Shown: positions 36,901 to 50,389 of the stretch, piece by piece | Numbering within the stretch: position 1 is the stretch's first letter | How the letters are laid out: each line of letters starts with the position of its first letter | Assembly (NCBI GenBank): GCA_023333565.1 | Contig: JAJKFH010001679.1 | Coordinates: 310,001-374,000 of the forward strand | Length of the DNA: 64,000 bases | Direction: 5' to 3' | Source: Puffinus mauretanicus | Lineage: Eukaryota > Chordata > Aves > Procellariiformes > Procellariidae | Position numbers and translations under genes: made by a program | Notes under the pieces: model-generated | Told to the model about the DNA's origin: nothing | The model's input: the letters and a program-made list of their open reading frames with translations, nothing else | Databases searched by the model: none

Positions 36901-39900
36901 ATTCATGGGAATAGTAAGATTAATAATGTGTGTTGAATTAATGCTAGTTTTAGAAAAATCTAGGCTGTAGGGTACTCGGTAGGGTACTACGGATAACTGA
37001 AGGGAAGGTCTCTGATGAGAACGTTTCCAGTACAGGTGAGGACAGAAAGGCAAAGGTGGAGAAAGTGGAGGAGTGGGTGGGGATGACAGGTAGTCAGCCA
37101 GAGGTAAGTTTAGCAGAAAAACGAAGTTCTTGCCTTGCTCCTTTGCCAAAATTAAAGTAGAAACAATTGTATTGTTTGTTTTGGATGTACAAACTGTGCA
37201 AGATGCCCGGTCAGTCTGCCTTCCTAGTGAAGCAATTGCTTTTTTTCAGCGGAGTTTTTCCTGCGTGTGTTTGGCTGCTTACTGCCTGGACATTATCATA
37301 TTCTCCAGTTGGGCTGGACAAGGTGAATGGTGTCTGATGAGCTCTGGGTTTCTGTGAGATAGCGAGTGCCCTGTGTGCTCTGTGCCCCACTCCATCACAT
37401 TAACTGTAGATTGCTCATTGCTGACCCAGTGCAGACAGCAATACCTGCTGCCATCTGTCACATCACAGGAGCAGATGAAAGTGGACATCAGTCGGTCGCT
37501 CGCTGGCGATGGAGACAAGTAACTGGAGATGAGCAGAGGAAATACAACTGCGGCGGAGTTTATTGCTGGGAGATCGTAGAGGCCTCTGACAAGGCTTGGT
37601 GCAGAGGACTCATCCCCGTAATCTGGCTTTGGACCATATCAGGATGGTAAGAGAGGTTTCTCAACAAACAGGTCTTTATCCAGGTCATGGAAACAGTAGG
37701 CAAAAGATAAAATGGCCTGTTTGAGGAGAGCAGACCATTTTCTAAAGGTTTAATCTTTCAGCAGGTACTCAGCTGCTTTGTCTGTGGACAATGAAGTCAA
37801 CAAGACGTTTTCCTTTCTCTTCTCTGCAGAAAGCAGCTCCCTTTTGTTTCCTGCCTCAGAACACTTTAACTTCTGCCTTGTCCCTTCCATATAATTTCGT
37901 GGAAGAGCTTTGACAGCTACGCCGAGCAGTCATTAGTGCGTGCAGCTGCTCCGTGCTAAAACACGTGGTTGTGACTGATAGGCTGCCTTCCTATTCAGCA
38001 CTTGTATTTGTTATCTACCTAATGAGGCTTGTTTTCTCAATTTAGTCGTAGTCTACTGAAATCCATACAAAGTTTCCTGTTTACTTCAACGGGCCTCAGG
38101 TTATGGTGTGGTTTTTATCCTTGATTTTATTTAAGCCAGGATTTCACCCCTAGGGTCTGAACTAGTTTGGAGTCGCTCTGCTGATTTCCCCATGAGGGGC
38201 TGCGGTCCTGCGATGAGTAGTTTGCTCAGGCAAAAGTATTTATTTATTTTATGCAGATTATGTATCTCTAACCAGGAGAGGAGATTCTGTTAGTGTGTGC
38301 TATCGCAGAATGTGTAATTAGGCAATGTGGAGGTGCTCCTTAGAGATGTTCTGCTCCTCCTAAGTTCTTCATGTAACAACACCCTGCAAGGGGAAACACT
38401 GTTCCAGGAAAGTGCATCCTGATCTGGCAGCTGCTGCTGATTGTGTTGGGAGAAATGCCCACAGTCTCTCTTGATTAGGGCAATCATTCTTTTCACCTTA
38501 ATTAAAAGGCCTTTTAAAAGTTTCTGTCTGAGATCTGCAACTGTCTTACCGCTGAGTTCATGTAATAAGGTCTCGCTTGGTGATTAAACCTTACCCAGCC
38601 ACTGAAAGTTGTAACTCCGAGTCACAAAACCACTGCGTACCTTTGAGCTGATCTCTTGCCCAGTCTATTTAATGATATTCGTTGCTTTAGGCAAAGGGGA
38701 AGCTTAATTAGTTAGAGTGTGAAGCACTCTGAATTCCTCAGCTAGGAATGAAAACTAAAATTACGTGGCTGCTGCACTAGCCTTCAACATAAAAGCAATG
38801 AATACTTTATAAAATAGGTCACCAGGTCTGATAGGGGTCTGACACTACATACATGCGGTAGGTAAGTGGGTTTGAAGGGGTTTGTCAAGTTGACCATTTG
38901 AGACCTGTCAGTATGACAGTCTGTTCTTGGGCTATTTGAGAGCCACAAAGTTACTGAACTTTAGAAGGTATGTATCAAAATGGACTTTTAATCTCTTTTT
39001 ATTCATAAAACATGTCTTCCACAGGTTTTTACATTGTGTATTTCCACACATCCTTCCAAAACATATACCCAGCTTCCTTAAGGAGCTGCCACTAAACACA
39101 ATAGTATTTTTTTCTATCCCCACCTCAGGAAATGAGATGGGATTTTACTGGATCCAGTCTGGTTTTCACTTCTTCAAATTCATGTATAGGTCTGTTTGGT
39201 AGCAGCGTTTTTTAGAGTTTGAAGGATCTTTTCCTCAATAAAAGTATGCTCTGTTTCAGGTGAAAGCATGCGAGAAAGTAGACTGGGCTTGCCTTTCTTT
39301 ACACGCTGTAAGGGGTTTAATATAATTTATATAAATCTTCAGATACAGTCTACCAGGAAATACATGGGAATAGATTTTCTTAGTGGTTTTAGGTAGAAGG
39401 TAGTATGGGTGAAAAATCGGGAGCAGCCCTCTTTGGGGATAAGGGAGGCAGAGATATTGGGTTTGATCCTGTGTTCTCCTGTCCGAGTAGCCAGTTTGTT
39501 TGTCCCGATGCATTTACCTCACACAAAATATCATGTCACAAACCCAAAAGAAGCAACACTGTTAAAATTCAGCATAAGTATTACAGGATTAACAAATTCC
39601 TTTAGCAGGAAAGCAAATGTAGAGACTGACCCCATTCTGATCAGAGGCTTGAAAGCAAAATAACTTCTGGGCAACACTGCACTGAATGAACATGTAGCTA
39701 AATAAATAACCTCAAGGGCCTCACACTTTTTCTAAAGAAGTGTCATTTCACACTCCTGTGCTGTCCAAGTGGGGTTTTCGTAACTGCTGACATACCCAAA
39801 TAGCCCTTAGCTGAATCACACTTGCTTTTCCTCAATGTCATTCAAGTCCGGCAAGATGCCATACACAATTAGCCACTTCCACATCCCTGGTTTCTGGAGG

Positions 39901-41171
39901 CTGGAAGACAGCGAGAGGAGGATAGCTGTGTTTTATGTTTGCTTGGGCTTAAAGGTAGTGAAGTGGCCTGAAAGAGAGGTGGACCAGAGAGGGGGTGAGC
40001 AGGAATGGGCTCTGGTGAGGAGGGTGCTGCACCAGGCAGGGGAATCTTTTAACAGGTGGCAACTTGCAAAGCTTCCCAGGAGATGCAAGGAGGCAGATAC
40101 GGGCTCTGAGGTGGAGCAGAATGCGTGGAGGAGAACCTGGGGCTGAGATATTAGCTGAGAATATACCTTCTCCAGTGGCTTTTGATTAAAACGAGATAAA
40201 TATATTCCCATGACAAATCACCAAGTTCCACTGGAAGTTTATGTCAACTAGGTGTCAGATTTATGCTAATGCCTATGAAAACCTGCCTTTACAAAAATGT
40301 CAGAATGAGCAAACTTCTTCAGTTGATTGCTCCTACTTACAGGCAGAATGCACTCACGATACTTTCTCTGTGCTATAGGAGAAGCCTCTGGATGGCAAGT
40401 GAAGGGATGCTCCAAACCCAGGCTAATCCGGCCTCTCTTTGTTAGTGCCTTTCACATGATAATGCTGTCTTTGACAACTTCCATCTTAGCTCCCCTATGA
40501 ACAGGCAATAAGAGTGCTTTGAAAATGGCCCATTTGTATAACTCAGATAATCTGATCCAGTTATAGCTTCTTATGAGCAGAGCCTGTCTGTTAGCCCTTG
40601 CCCTCTCTCCTCTCTCCACACAAAACAGTGAGAATATATTTGGGGAGCAGAACGGTAACCGACTGGGTCCTTGAGTGATTGTTTAGACAACCACCATGTT
40701 TAGATATGCTGACCTTGTCTGATCCATTGTTAGAGCCATCCAGTGAACGAGAGTCTGCAGCATACTTTGTCACTCAGTGTCACCATCCTCATACATGACA
40801 TCCTGTAGCTGAAGTCATCTTTGCTACAAATTATTACTGATTTCTTCTTGTTCTGTTCACAGAGAACATGAAATACAAGTTTTCTGCATATTTGAAGACT
40901 GTTGTCATACTTTCCCCTAATCTGACCCTTTCATAGGTCATGCTTACCGCATTGCTTGCTGTCCTGTTGTTTTTTTTTTTTTACCTTTTGCACTCACTCA
41001 AATTTTTCAGAAACATTTGTAATATGTGGTGCACAGAGCTGGTCACTGAATTCTAGCTCAGGCTCCCCTACTACTAATTACAGTGGAATAATGATGACTG
41101 ATGGTTTACATATGTTACACATGGAAGATAATTTCAAAATTAAATTTGCTTTTTGTAGCAGGAATCAGCGT
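27986..41171. other. Long unannotated non-coding stretch
   Basis: No gene recognised in about 13 kb. Frames of 85-130 codons at 29.7-30.1, 32.4-33.5, 37.4-37.65 and 39.8-40.2 kb show no recognisable domain or splice-bounded pattern. AT-rich parts around 35.1-36.6 kb hold TAATTA-type sites and could be conserved regulatory DNA, but this cannot be judged from one sequence. T-runs occur near 35549-35567 and 40970-40981. Confidence 0.5.
29219..29254. repeat. 18-bp perfect tandem duplication
   Basis: The 18-mer gcttaaagatgtttatgt is repeated exactly twice head to tail. The + strand reads it in frame as a six-residue repeat, but the frame containing it is only 71 codons and has no other support. 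Confidence 0.9.
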
Positions 41172-42172
41172 TAGAATCATAGAATGGTTTGGGTTGGAAG
41201 GGACCTTCAAGAGATGATCTAATTCAAATCCCCCCTGACACAGACATCTTTCACTAGATCAGGTTGCTCAAAGCACCCTCCAACCTGACCTTGAGCACTT
41301 CCAATGATGGGTCATCCACAACTTCTCTGGGCAACCTGTTCTAGTGTCTCACCATCCTCATTGTAAAAAAATTTCTTCCTTATGTCCAATCTAAACCTAC
41401 CCTCCTTCAGTTTAAAACCATTGCTCCTTGTCCTGTCAGTACAAGCCTTGGTAAAAAGTCTCTCTCGATCTTTCTTATAAGCTTCCTTTACATATTGAAA
41501 AGGCACAATAAGGTCACCCCTCACAATAAGGTCAGCTTTCTCTCCTCCAGGCTGAGCAACCCCAACTCTCTCAGCCTTTCTTCATAGCAGAGGTGTTCCA
41601 TCCCCCTGATCATTTTTGTGGCCCTCCTCTGGACCCGCTCCAACAGGTCCATGTCCTTCTTGTGCTAAGGGCTCCAGAGCTGGATGCAGTACTCCAGGTG
41701 GGATCTCACCAGAGCAGAGTAGAGGGGCAGAATCACCTCCCTCGACCTGCTGGCCACGCTTCTTTGGATGCAGCCCAGGATACAGTTGGCCTTCTGGGCT
41801 GTGAGTGCACATTGCCAGCTCATGTCCAATTTTTCATCCATCAGTATCCCCAAGTCCTTCTCCATAGGGCTGCTCTCAATCCTTTCATCCTCCAGTCTGT
41901 ATTGATGTTGGGGATTGCCCTGACCCCGGTGCAGAATCTTGCATTTGGCCTTGTTGAACCCCATGAGGTTCACATGGTCCCACTCCTCAAGCCTGTCAAG
42001 GTGCTTCTGGATGGCATCTCATCCCTCAAGTGAATCATCCACACCACTCAGCTTAGTGGTCTGTAAGCTTGCTGAGGGTGCACTCAATCTCACTGTCTAT
42101 GATGTCATTGATGAAGATATTAAATAGTATTGGTCCCAATATGGACCCTTGAGGGACACCACTCGTTACTGG
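41172..42172 (-). mobile_element. CR1 LINE, 5'-truncated
   Basis: On the - strand this runs from within the RT (after the GVPQG motif region, near 42170) to the 3' terminal octamers (catagaat on the + strand at 41177-41184). It contains only the C-terminal third of ORF2 and the 3' UTR. Its C-terminal wording ([28 protein letters not shown]) differs from the 26.4 kb copy and agrees with the 59 kb copy, so this is a different, older subfamily. Confidence 0.9.
41312..42172 (-). pseudogene. CR1 ORF2 C-terminal fragment, broken
   Basis: This is the remnant of the CR1 reverse transcriptase C-terminus. Recognisable segments are spread over at least three frames: the block with [15 protein letters not shown] wording near 41950, the block [23 protein letters not shown] near 41700, and the last domain at 41312-41524. 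Frameshifts lie between them, at about 41525-41670. The stretch around 42060 covering the catalytic motif C cannot be read as an intact motif. Confidence 0.8.
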
Positions 42173-45100
42173 GTGTTGAATATCCTGTTATGTTGAATAC
42201 ACCTAATTTACTGAAACATTACTTAACCTGTTCTTTCTTATTCTAACTTGGACTCTTATCCTGTTCTTAAAAAGAAAAGATGTTATACTCCAATTTCACT
42301 TAACTAGTATTTGAAGACTGAAGATTAATTTAACTTTCTTGTACTTTTGTTATTAGTTCTTCTTTCCAGCTAAGAAATAGACTTACATTTCCATTTGTCT
42401 TTTTTTTTGTTTTTTTTTTACTCCTGATGTGTTTGTACAATCTATCCCGATTGCCTTTCTTTATTCCGTGACAGGTGAATATGGTTGTGCAGTTTAGCCT
42501 TTCTGACTATAATTGTCATTATTACTTTGAGGAGGAGAAGGGGCAAATCAGGCGGTTACTGAATAGATTAAATCTTTTACTCTCCTAAAAGGACTATCCT
42601 GTCCAGTCATCTTTTACATACATGGGTCTAATGAAAAGTTTTATCATTTGACTTTATCACCTCAGAGATTGTCTCATGTCTACAGTATCTTACCCTACCT
42701 CTAAGGACACATCAATTTATCTGCTGTTGAAAATTTTGTCAGGGAGAATAAGTGAACAATTTTGGTGGCTTGATACCACAAATTTCGACTGTTACTGCAG
42801 ACATTGATTTATCGTACTCAGTTGCCTTGATGAAATACTATAGCCAAGATTTGTTTTAAGATGTTTGTATAATATATAGATGATGGCAATAATTCTGTAC
42901 TGAGCCGTGCTTTTAACAGCTATAATAAATTATTCCTTCTGACACAGGAAAGCCATAAAACATCAGCTGAAGACTGATGAGTTATGAAACACCCTGACTC
43001 ATTAGATACATGAACACTGCAGAAATTTTGGAAAAAATTACCTGACTTGCAATGATAATTAATAATATTTATCTAGCTCTTTTCATCCGGAAAGATTCGA
43101 AGACATTTGAAGACATTTCTTAGACATTCAGTAGCCAACACAGAAAATGAGACATAAAAATCAGCTGTATTCCCTCAGGAGTAAGTGAGAGAATCACAGA
43201 TTTACTCAAGGCAGAGTTACATTATAGCTGACAATTAGCAATTGTCACAGGAGCTATACGCAAGAATTCGCTATCCCAGCTCAGCTGCTAACCTTCTGCA
43301 TTACTCTAGGCAAGTTTTCTAACATATCTGCCCTAACATTCCTATTTACAAAATACCTAATGATGAAAGCCATGTAGAGACCCTGAAGGGCTGCTAGCAT
43401 CATCAGAGCTTAGGTCTCTCTTGCCATACTGTAAACAGTATGTCTTCATCACTATGGGTTAAGACTATATCATTAAGGCACAGCTTGCTGGATTTAATAT
43501 TTCCTTAGCACTCTACAAACACAAACTCATTATCTTCATCTCTCGCAAACTGGGTGGCTGATTGTATGATCCCTCTTTCACAACTCAAGAAACTAAGGTG
43601 GGAGGCAAAGCTACCATAATTAAGCTACCATATGAGACAATATAAGGTGACATCAGCATCTTTACAAGTTGCCCTTGGGTTCCTAGATAATCAATGAAGC
43701 ATAGGGTGTGATTCATGTCATCCTAAGGTATATACCTAAGTTTGGTTAAATGACTCAGCCTATGCTTCATTGACTCTGTGGACTTGTTTTCTATTAACTG
43801 TAATAGGAACACAAGAAACTTGCTCAGATGTCAATCATTACATTGCTGGGTACCAAATTTAGTTAGGGAAGTTTTGGGAAGCTAGGAAAGATGAACCCTG
43901 TCCTAAAAACCACAAGAAATGCAAATAACACATACTTTCAGATCCCCTTTAAGTCCACTGAAACCAGGCTGCCCCAACCCTTTTGTTAGAATCAAACTAA
44001 TATCAGTAAAACCTGGATAAAATTGGCTTCCCCTTTGCCATGACAAGATCTCCTTTCCCTCTAAGAATGACCTGTAGTCACAAACCACAGAAATAATCTC
44101 TCTACCGTGATGTCACTTCTCTGCTTTGACTACATGGTGCCTTTAAGCCTCAGCTCATTCAGGACTACCCAGTGGAGAGACCACGGGGCAAATCCAGCAA
44201 CCTGCTACCTAAGGCTGCCAGATGGAAGCTGACTGCATGAATGGTGGAGAGGCATAACTAGGATAGCATATCCGTAGTCATTTACTACGGATCCCAGACT
44301 TCAGGGATGCGACTGCTTCTCTTCGTTGACTGCACGGAGGGTCAGCGTGTGAGTCTGCATCCTGCATTGCTTTCATAAACATCTAAGAGCTCAGGTGTCT
44401 TAGAAGATTGAACAATGAAAGCGACTCCAATTATTGTTTGGTCATATAGATAATTCTTTTGGTGTTTGGATAAAAGAAATGCATACCATAAGCACAGCTT
44501 TAGAGACTGTACAGCTGAGAGACTAATAAATAGGTGGACTGCCTGCTTTTTGTTAGAAAGCAGTTGGGGAAGAAGCAGGAATAGAAACTCAGGAGAGAAA
44601 CTAGTTCAGTTTCTTTTCATGGGACATATTTCCTCTTTACAAAGAAAAAGGGTTTATGTTTTAAAAATCTTTCCATTTCTTACGTGCATTTCAGATGTAT
44701 TTTGGGGGACCATGTGAAAAGTCCTCATGCTTTCAAGGTTTCCTTGGGAGCATATGGTTAATTAAAAAACAAACTCAACAAACGATGACACAAACAGAAT
44801 ACCAGTGGCTAGCACTTACCACATCTATCAGACACATGCTGGAGCATAAACATGGGGGTATATTAGCAGTTATTGATGCCATCTGGTCTTTTTCCTATTC
44901 TGATTGTATAACAGTTTCTGCATTTTAACACAGTCACGTTGGAGGGAATTGATAGTGAGAAATAACAGCCATCCAAGCACAGGAGATTTAAACAGTTAAT
45001 GATGTGGAAAATGCATAGAAAAATGAGGCTGGAACTTTGGCATCCCAGCTCATAAACAAAAGGTAACAGCAACCACACCACCAACAAACAACATATCTGT

Positions 45101-48100
45101 CGATTTAAGCACCAAAGTTTTTCCACCTAGGAAAAGAAATTACCATCTAGAGATTGGAAACAGTATAAACCACCATGACCCCGAAGCACATTTAAGAGGA
45201 AGGAAAATTTATCCAAGCTTTTGGCTCTTCCAGGCTTTCTGCAGGAGCGGTGAAGAGGCACAGGCACCGTTTGCTGAGGGCTGAGTAGTCAGAAGCTGTA
45301 TACGGCAAGTACCTCTGCAAAATGGGCTGCCCAAAGTGTGCAAGACATAGACATTTTTACTGTGCATTGACAGGGCTTGTTTGTAAGATGCAGGAGGTTG
45401 AAGTTGTAAAAGCGTGCACGCTTTTTGTGCCCAATACACCTTCTTTCACATATGACTCTAAGCATATTGTTAATACTAAACCTAGGGAAGAAATGTAGGA
45501 TACAGCTATCTCTGCCTGGGGAATATTTTTTAAAGTTGAAAATAAGGAAGTTCTATGGTATTTCAGGATGACAATATTTTTTTCCCATTTAAAGAACAAT
45601 ATTAAGCCAAAAACATAAAGAATCCAACTAACTGATCAGCCACAGCAACCAGCAGCAGGAGCCCTTCAGGACAGCCTTTAGCTGGTGGCTAAGTGCAAGA
45701 ACCTGTTATATGAAAGTCTGCACTTATACTTAGTATCTTACCCTCCAGGCTGTCTTAGGCTCTGCTCTTACAGCTGTCTCATCCTTCGTAAGTAGTGGAA
45801 TATTTATTGATTATGGATTTGGTCTGATTTTCCTGTATCTTAAGGCACTGTCAGATTCTGGGACACTGCCTAGCTGCTGTTTCATACTCTGGTTTTTATT
45901 AGAATTTCCACCTTGGATCTGAAGAATCTTCTAGCCAAAGTTTCAGCAAAACTCTTGTAGTCATATGAAAAGTTGCAAAGAATGGTAATTTTCCAATAAA
46001 AAATATTTTGCCACAACATTTCCAAACAGGTCTGTGTAGTACCCTCTTCGATATGTGCACTGATGTGAACAGGACAGAACTTGGGAACCCTGCAGCATCT
46101 CTGCCAGATTCCCTGCATGATCTTGCATGAGTTACTTAATTTTTTGTGCTTTGCCTTTATCCCCTTGCTCATCTAGGATTTCTGTGGTTCTTCCTCAGTT
46201 GTAAGGTGAACAGCAGAATCATTTTGAGAGGGCAGTGGGTGATGATATTTACTGCAGATAAAGAGTGTGAAAGAAAAGCTTTCCCTCTTTTTAACTGCTC
46301 TGTAACTTTGTTTGCTCTGAAAGTTTCGATGCTTCCATTGCTCTTCATCAGCTTATCACAAGTTGGCTGTGTCATGTCCAAAGAATTTCTCTTTTCATTA
46401 TTTTCTCATTCTTTCAACACATATTTCTTCCTAAATGATACAGCAGCAGAAGGAAAAAGAATAAACACCTGCTGTTCCTGTCTATGTTCTGCAACTAGAA
46501 AATGAGTCATTAGTTCAGTGGCAGTTTCCAGCCCACTTACAAAATCTGTGAGCACTAACCTTGCATTTGCCACCCTATTGTGTCCTGCCACAGAGAGCCC
46601 TGCGGTAAGATAAGTCACACAGATGTCATTAAAGGGAGCAACTTGGGCTCATTTCTGCTCTAAGTAAAGGTGGGAGTGTTTACAGATCACGTTATCACTT
46701 CTTTTTAATTCATATAACCCTGAAAGTGTTTCAGTGCAGACCCCTACATAGGGAATTTGATCCAAATGACAATAAACTTGCTTTATTCTATATGGAGCCT
46801 GTGAAAGCATGTCATGGGCTATAGTCTCTCCAGTCCCTTATCCCAAGGGCTTGTGGACCACACAATTATACTTACTGGTGCCAAAGAGCATTAGTAAGGA
46901 AGAGAGTCTTTTTCTTGTGAACACAGAAGGCTATGAACACTGGGGGTTCCTGCATATTTACCAGCTCCTTGCTGGTCAAGCTGGAATGGTCCCAAGTGCA
47001 GCCGTGTACCCCTGGGATTCCCCAGTGCCCACTGGTGTCACCCCTGCGTAGGGGTTATCAGGCAGATCAGTGTAACTAAATGCTTAACACCAGTCTCCTT
47101 ATGAGCAAAAGCACTCTGGGATGAATATCCTGAAGCCTTCTACATCCTCAGTGGCTGAAGTGCCATTGTTTGTCGGTGAGGTATTAGTGTCTTTGGTCTT
47201 GCTTACAGTTGACCAATCTCTGTATCAGATTTTTCTCTTTCAGCATCTTTTCTTGTTTTTTTTTTGTGAAGAAAGGCCAAGCACTACCTGGACATAAATC
47301 CTGACCTAGCTCAGGAAGCAGATACTGGGCACTACAGCCAATGCTGTACTTGACCTGGTGCCAAAAAGCTGGACCAAAGCCTACTAAAGCAGTTTGCTTC
47401 AAGCCTTGAGTAGAAAGTGGCCCAGGGAGATGGGCAAAACTGGGAAGCTACATTTATTCATAGCACAAAATGGAGGAGAAGCAAACACACTAATTTCCAC
47501 TTAATCATTTCACAGTATGTCATTACATTGTGAAATCCAACACAGCAACGTGTCAGCACCAAAGCAACAAACTGCCACCGTCTTTCCTGAATTTTAAGAA
47601 GGGCAGAGCACACCTGTTTGCCGAGGAGAAAAGCTGTAATTAGCTCTGAGTGACTGTTTCTGTAGCTGAGAGGATGAGGCAGACCCCAGCGCTTGCTCGC
47701 CACAGTCAGTAAATGTCTGCATCATTCACAAACTGCAGATTTGTTCACACATAACGTTCTTTTCATATCACGCCTCTGAGAGTTTGACTGTAACAGCAAA
47801 AATACTCTGCAGTATTCCCAGAGTTGTCTCCCCACAGTGCTTCAGAGTCCTCCACAGACACAAATTAATTCAGCTTCACAGAGCTCCTGGTTTAAGACCT
47901 TATTCTGCTGGTTAAATGGAGGGGAAAATGTTGTCTGTTAAATAAAAAAAAATGAACAGGTTCGGGACCCTGGAGATTCAGGGGGACATAGGAAAATATG
48001 ATACTTCAAATAGTAAAAATTGCAGGAGCCATCTGTAGTTCCCTGCCTGCCCATGCCTATGCCTATGCCTATGTCTATGTCTATGTCTGCTGGGAATCAC

Positions 48101-48589
48101 TCAGCTGCTCCTCACACAGATGGGATTCTTGCTTACATTAAAATCAGGTGGGAAAATGACTATAAGGATCCTTTTTCAATTACTTCATTTGTTTCTCAGT
48201 TATCTCTGCTGTTTTCTATTAATATCAGCACTATAGGGCCCATTCAGCTGTGCGATCATTAGGGGAATTGGATCCTTCTCCTTTTATTTGGCCAAATGTT
48301 TTAATCCATCTTCAGAAATTTCATTGGAGTCCTTATTCCCACTGAATGAAATGTCTTAGGTAAACAGGCAATGTGTTTTTTTAAAAGGATGGTCTGGCAA
48401 AAATTCATTAAGGATTTCTGGATCTGTCCTACAGCCGCACAATTTTCAGCTAAGGTCCAGCTGCGGTATATGGCCATTGATCATCAGCTGAGATGTGACT
48501 TTCTAACTGGGTATGCACATATTCTACAGCAGTAGGTCAGAAGTTTTGCTTCAAGTCACCATTGCAAGGGATTGAGGCAAAGCTATATC
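42173..48589. other. Unannotated non-coding sequence
   Basis: No gene or repeat family recognised. Open frames reach about 119 codons (46146-46505, +) but show no recognisable domains. There is a T-rich tract at 42401-42419. The only clear repeat is the hexamer array at 48.05 kb. Confidence 0.5.
48053..48088. repeat. Two-part hexamer array (ATGCCT)3(ATGTCT)3
   Basis: Three copies of atgcct are followed by three of atgtct with no interruption. In one + strand frame this reads as alternating Met-Pro then Met-Ser. The surrounding frame is short and gives no sign of being a gene. Confidence 0.85.
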
Positions 48590-49089
48590 GTAGAATCATA
48601 GAATACTCCAGGTTGGAAGGGACCTTGAAAGATCATTTGGTCCAACCTTTCGTGGGAAAGGGAACCTAGATGAGATTATCTAGCATCCTGTATAGTCACG
48701 TCTTGAAAACCTCCAGCAATGTGGACTCTACCACATCCGTGGGGAGGTTGTTCCAGTGATTGATTGTTCTCACTGTAAAACATTTATTTCTTATGTCAAG
48801 ATGAAATCTCTCTCAGTGCAACTTGTACCCGTTGCCTCTTTTCCTCTCCATGTGGCTCCTTGTGAAGAGACAGCCTCCATCATCTTTGTAGCTGCTCTTT
48901 TAAGTACTGGAATACTGTGATAAGGTCCTCCCAGAGCCTTCTCTTCTCCAGGGTGAAAAGACCTAACTTCTTCAGTCTTTCCTCACAGGTCAGGTTCTCC
49001 AGCCCTTTGATCATCTTCATGGCCTGCCTTTGGACCCTCTCCAGCCTGTCCATGTCTTTTTTGAATTGTGGGGACAAGAACTGGACACT
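48590..49089 (-). mobile_element. CR1 LINE 3' end, fused to ERV
   Basis: The - strand carries the last part of CR1 ORF2 ([20 protein letters not shown], then [17 protein letters not shown]) and the 3' UTR ending in terminal octamers at about 48590-48604. Its 5' end at about 49089 joins directly to ERV RT sequence in the same orientation. No ERV sequence is seen on the other side of the CR1. A plain insertion of CR1 into the ERV is therefore not supported, and a deletion joining the two is more likely. The C-terminal frame is open at 48880-49089 but lacks everything upstream. Confidence 0.85.
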
Positions 49090-49212
49090 ACTGTTAGTCT
49101 CCACTCTCCATTGGACTTTCGCACTGGCCATATGGGACTGTTAAAAGGTGAGCGAGTCTTGCCGATCACTCCTTGGCTCCCCAGTCGACGAATCAGCTCA
49201 TGGATGGGAAGC
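49090..49212 (-). pseudogene. ERV pol fragment, start of RT
   Basis: About 40 codons resemble the N-terminal part of a retroviral reverse transcriptase, with the [12 protein letters not shown] and NGEWRLTV segments. In a provirus RT copies genomic RNA into DNA. Here the region is cut off by the CR1 at 49089, before any catalytic motif. On the other side it follows gag directly. Nucleocapsid, protease and the first part of RT are therefore missing. It is in a different frame from the gag part next to it and can make no enzyme. Confidence 0.75.
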
Positions 49213-49225
49213 AGGGAGTCTCGGT

Positions 49226-50389
49226 TGGTGCTTCTTCCTCTTTCCAGCACAGTACTGCCAACGAACTGGCATGCGACGCTGGTACGCTCCGTACCAACTT
49301 CCGCCACATGGGTCGCGTGCACTGGACTTCATCTGGATCTTTGGGCGTTTGGTCATTGTCCAGGTCACTATAAACCACCTCCAGCACGCCTAGTTCTCTC
49401 AGGTACTGGATACCTCTCTCCATAGTGGTCCATTTGCCTAGGCGATATATAACATCTTCCTTGAAGGGATACCTTTCCTTCACGCCTGACAGCAGTCGCC
49501 TCCAGAGGCTGAGGACCTGTGTCTCTTTTCCAATTGCTTTGTCAACTCCCCCCTTCCCTAGCAAGGGATCCCAGCTGTTTGGCCTCCTTCCCCTCTAATT
49601 CCAGGCTACTGGCCCCGTTATCCCAGCATCGGAGCAGCCAGGTGACAATATGCTCGCCTGGATGACGGCTGAAATCTTTCCGCATATCTCGCAACTCATT
49701 CAGGGATAGGGATGGGATGGTTTCCATCTTTATGAGTTCTTCCTCTTCCTCCTCCCCTCCTCGTGATGGCCCTGCTTTTCCATCATCCCTTTCTAAATGA
49801 CTTGACTTGCACTTACAAGATTTCTTCTTATGTATAGGGGCGACGGTTACCGGCTAGGGTTGGTCCTCTGGTTCAGCCGCGGTGCCCATCACAGGGGTTG
49901 GAGTAGCTGCAGTGCCTGTCGTTTTGTCATCAGATCCCGAGACCTTCTCTCCCCCTTGAGGGTTCTGAACAGGGCTCGGTAGGCATGGGCCAGGCCCCAG
50001 CACGTTGCGGTAATCTGGGTCTCTCTGGAATTGCCAGGGTGACAGCATACGTTTTCCAAATATTTTACTAGTTTTTCAGGATTCTGCACTTGTTCAGGGG
50101 TGAAGCTCCAAAACACTGGAGGTGACCACTGTCCTAGGTACTTGCCCATACTATCCCACACACCCTGCCACTCATAACTATCCAGCCTCGGGACAGATCT
50201 CTGCGTGGTATTCTTAAATAGTTGTTTAACCTTAAACAAGGCCTGAAACACATTCAGGAGATATAGCAATAGGAACATGCTGGTTTGAGTATCCCAAGGA
50301 TATTCAAAATCCTCAAGAGCTACTGTAATCAGCTTGGAGGAGAAGGAGAAGGTGAAGGAAGATGTCTCCCCTGTAAATTGGCTCTCCAA
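49226..50389 (-). pseudogene. ERV gag remnant
   Basis: This looks like gag of an avian ERVL-like retrovirus, the structural polyprotein of the virion core. Three open pieces succeed each other on the - strand: 50389 to about 49970, then another frame to 49542, then a third to 49193. The middle piece has an in-frame stop at 49854-49856. It changes frame at a six-G run (49548-49553). The first change, near 49970, lies where both frames overlap. The C-terminal piece has a capsid-like, Trp-rich sequence, and a Glu-rich linker lies at about 49730-49760. The start at 50389 is the first Met in frame and not certain. The gene is plainly dead; the class assignment is from resemblance only. Confidence 0.7.

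Noticed and set aside
39835..40146. 103-codon + strand frame
   Set aside because: Rich in charged residues but without a recognisable domain or promoter context; not distinguishable from chance.
41593..42033. 146-codon + strand open frame
   Set aside because: It is the antisense of CR1 ORF2 at this locus, not a separate gene.
48020..48262. 80-codon frame with Met-Pro and Met-Ser repeats
   Set aside because: The repeat is the translation of a DNA hexamer array, and nothing else supports a gene.
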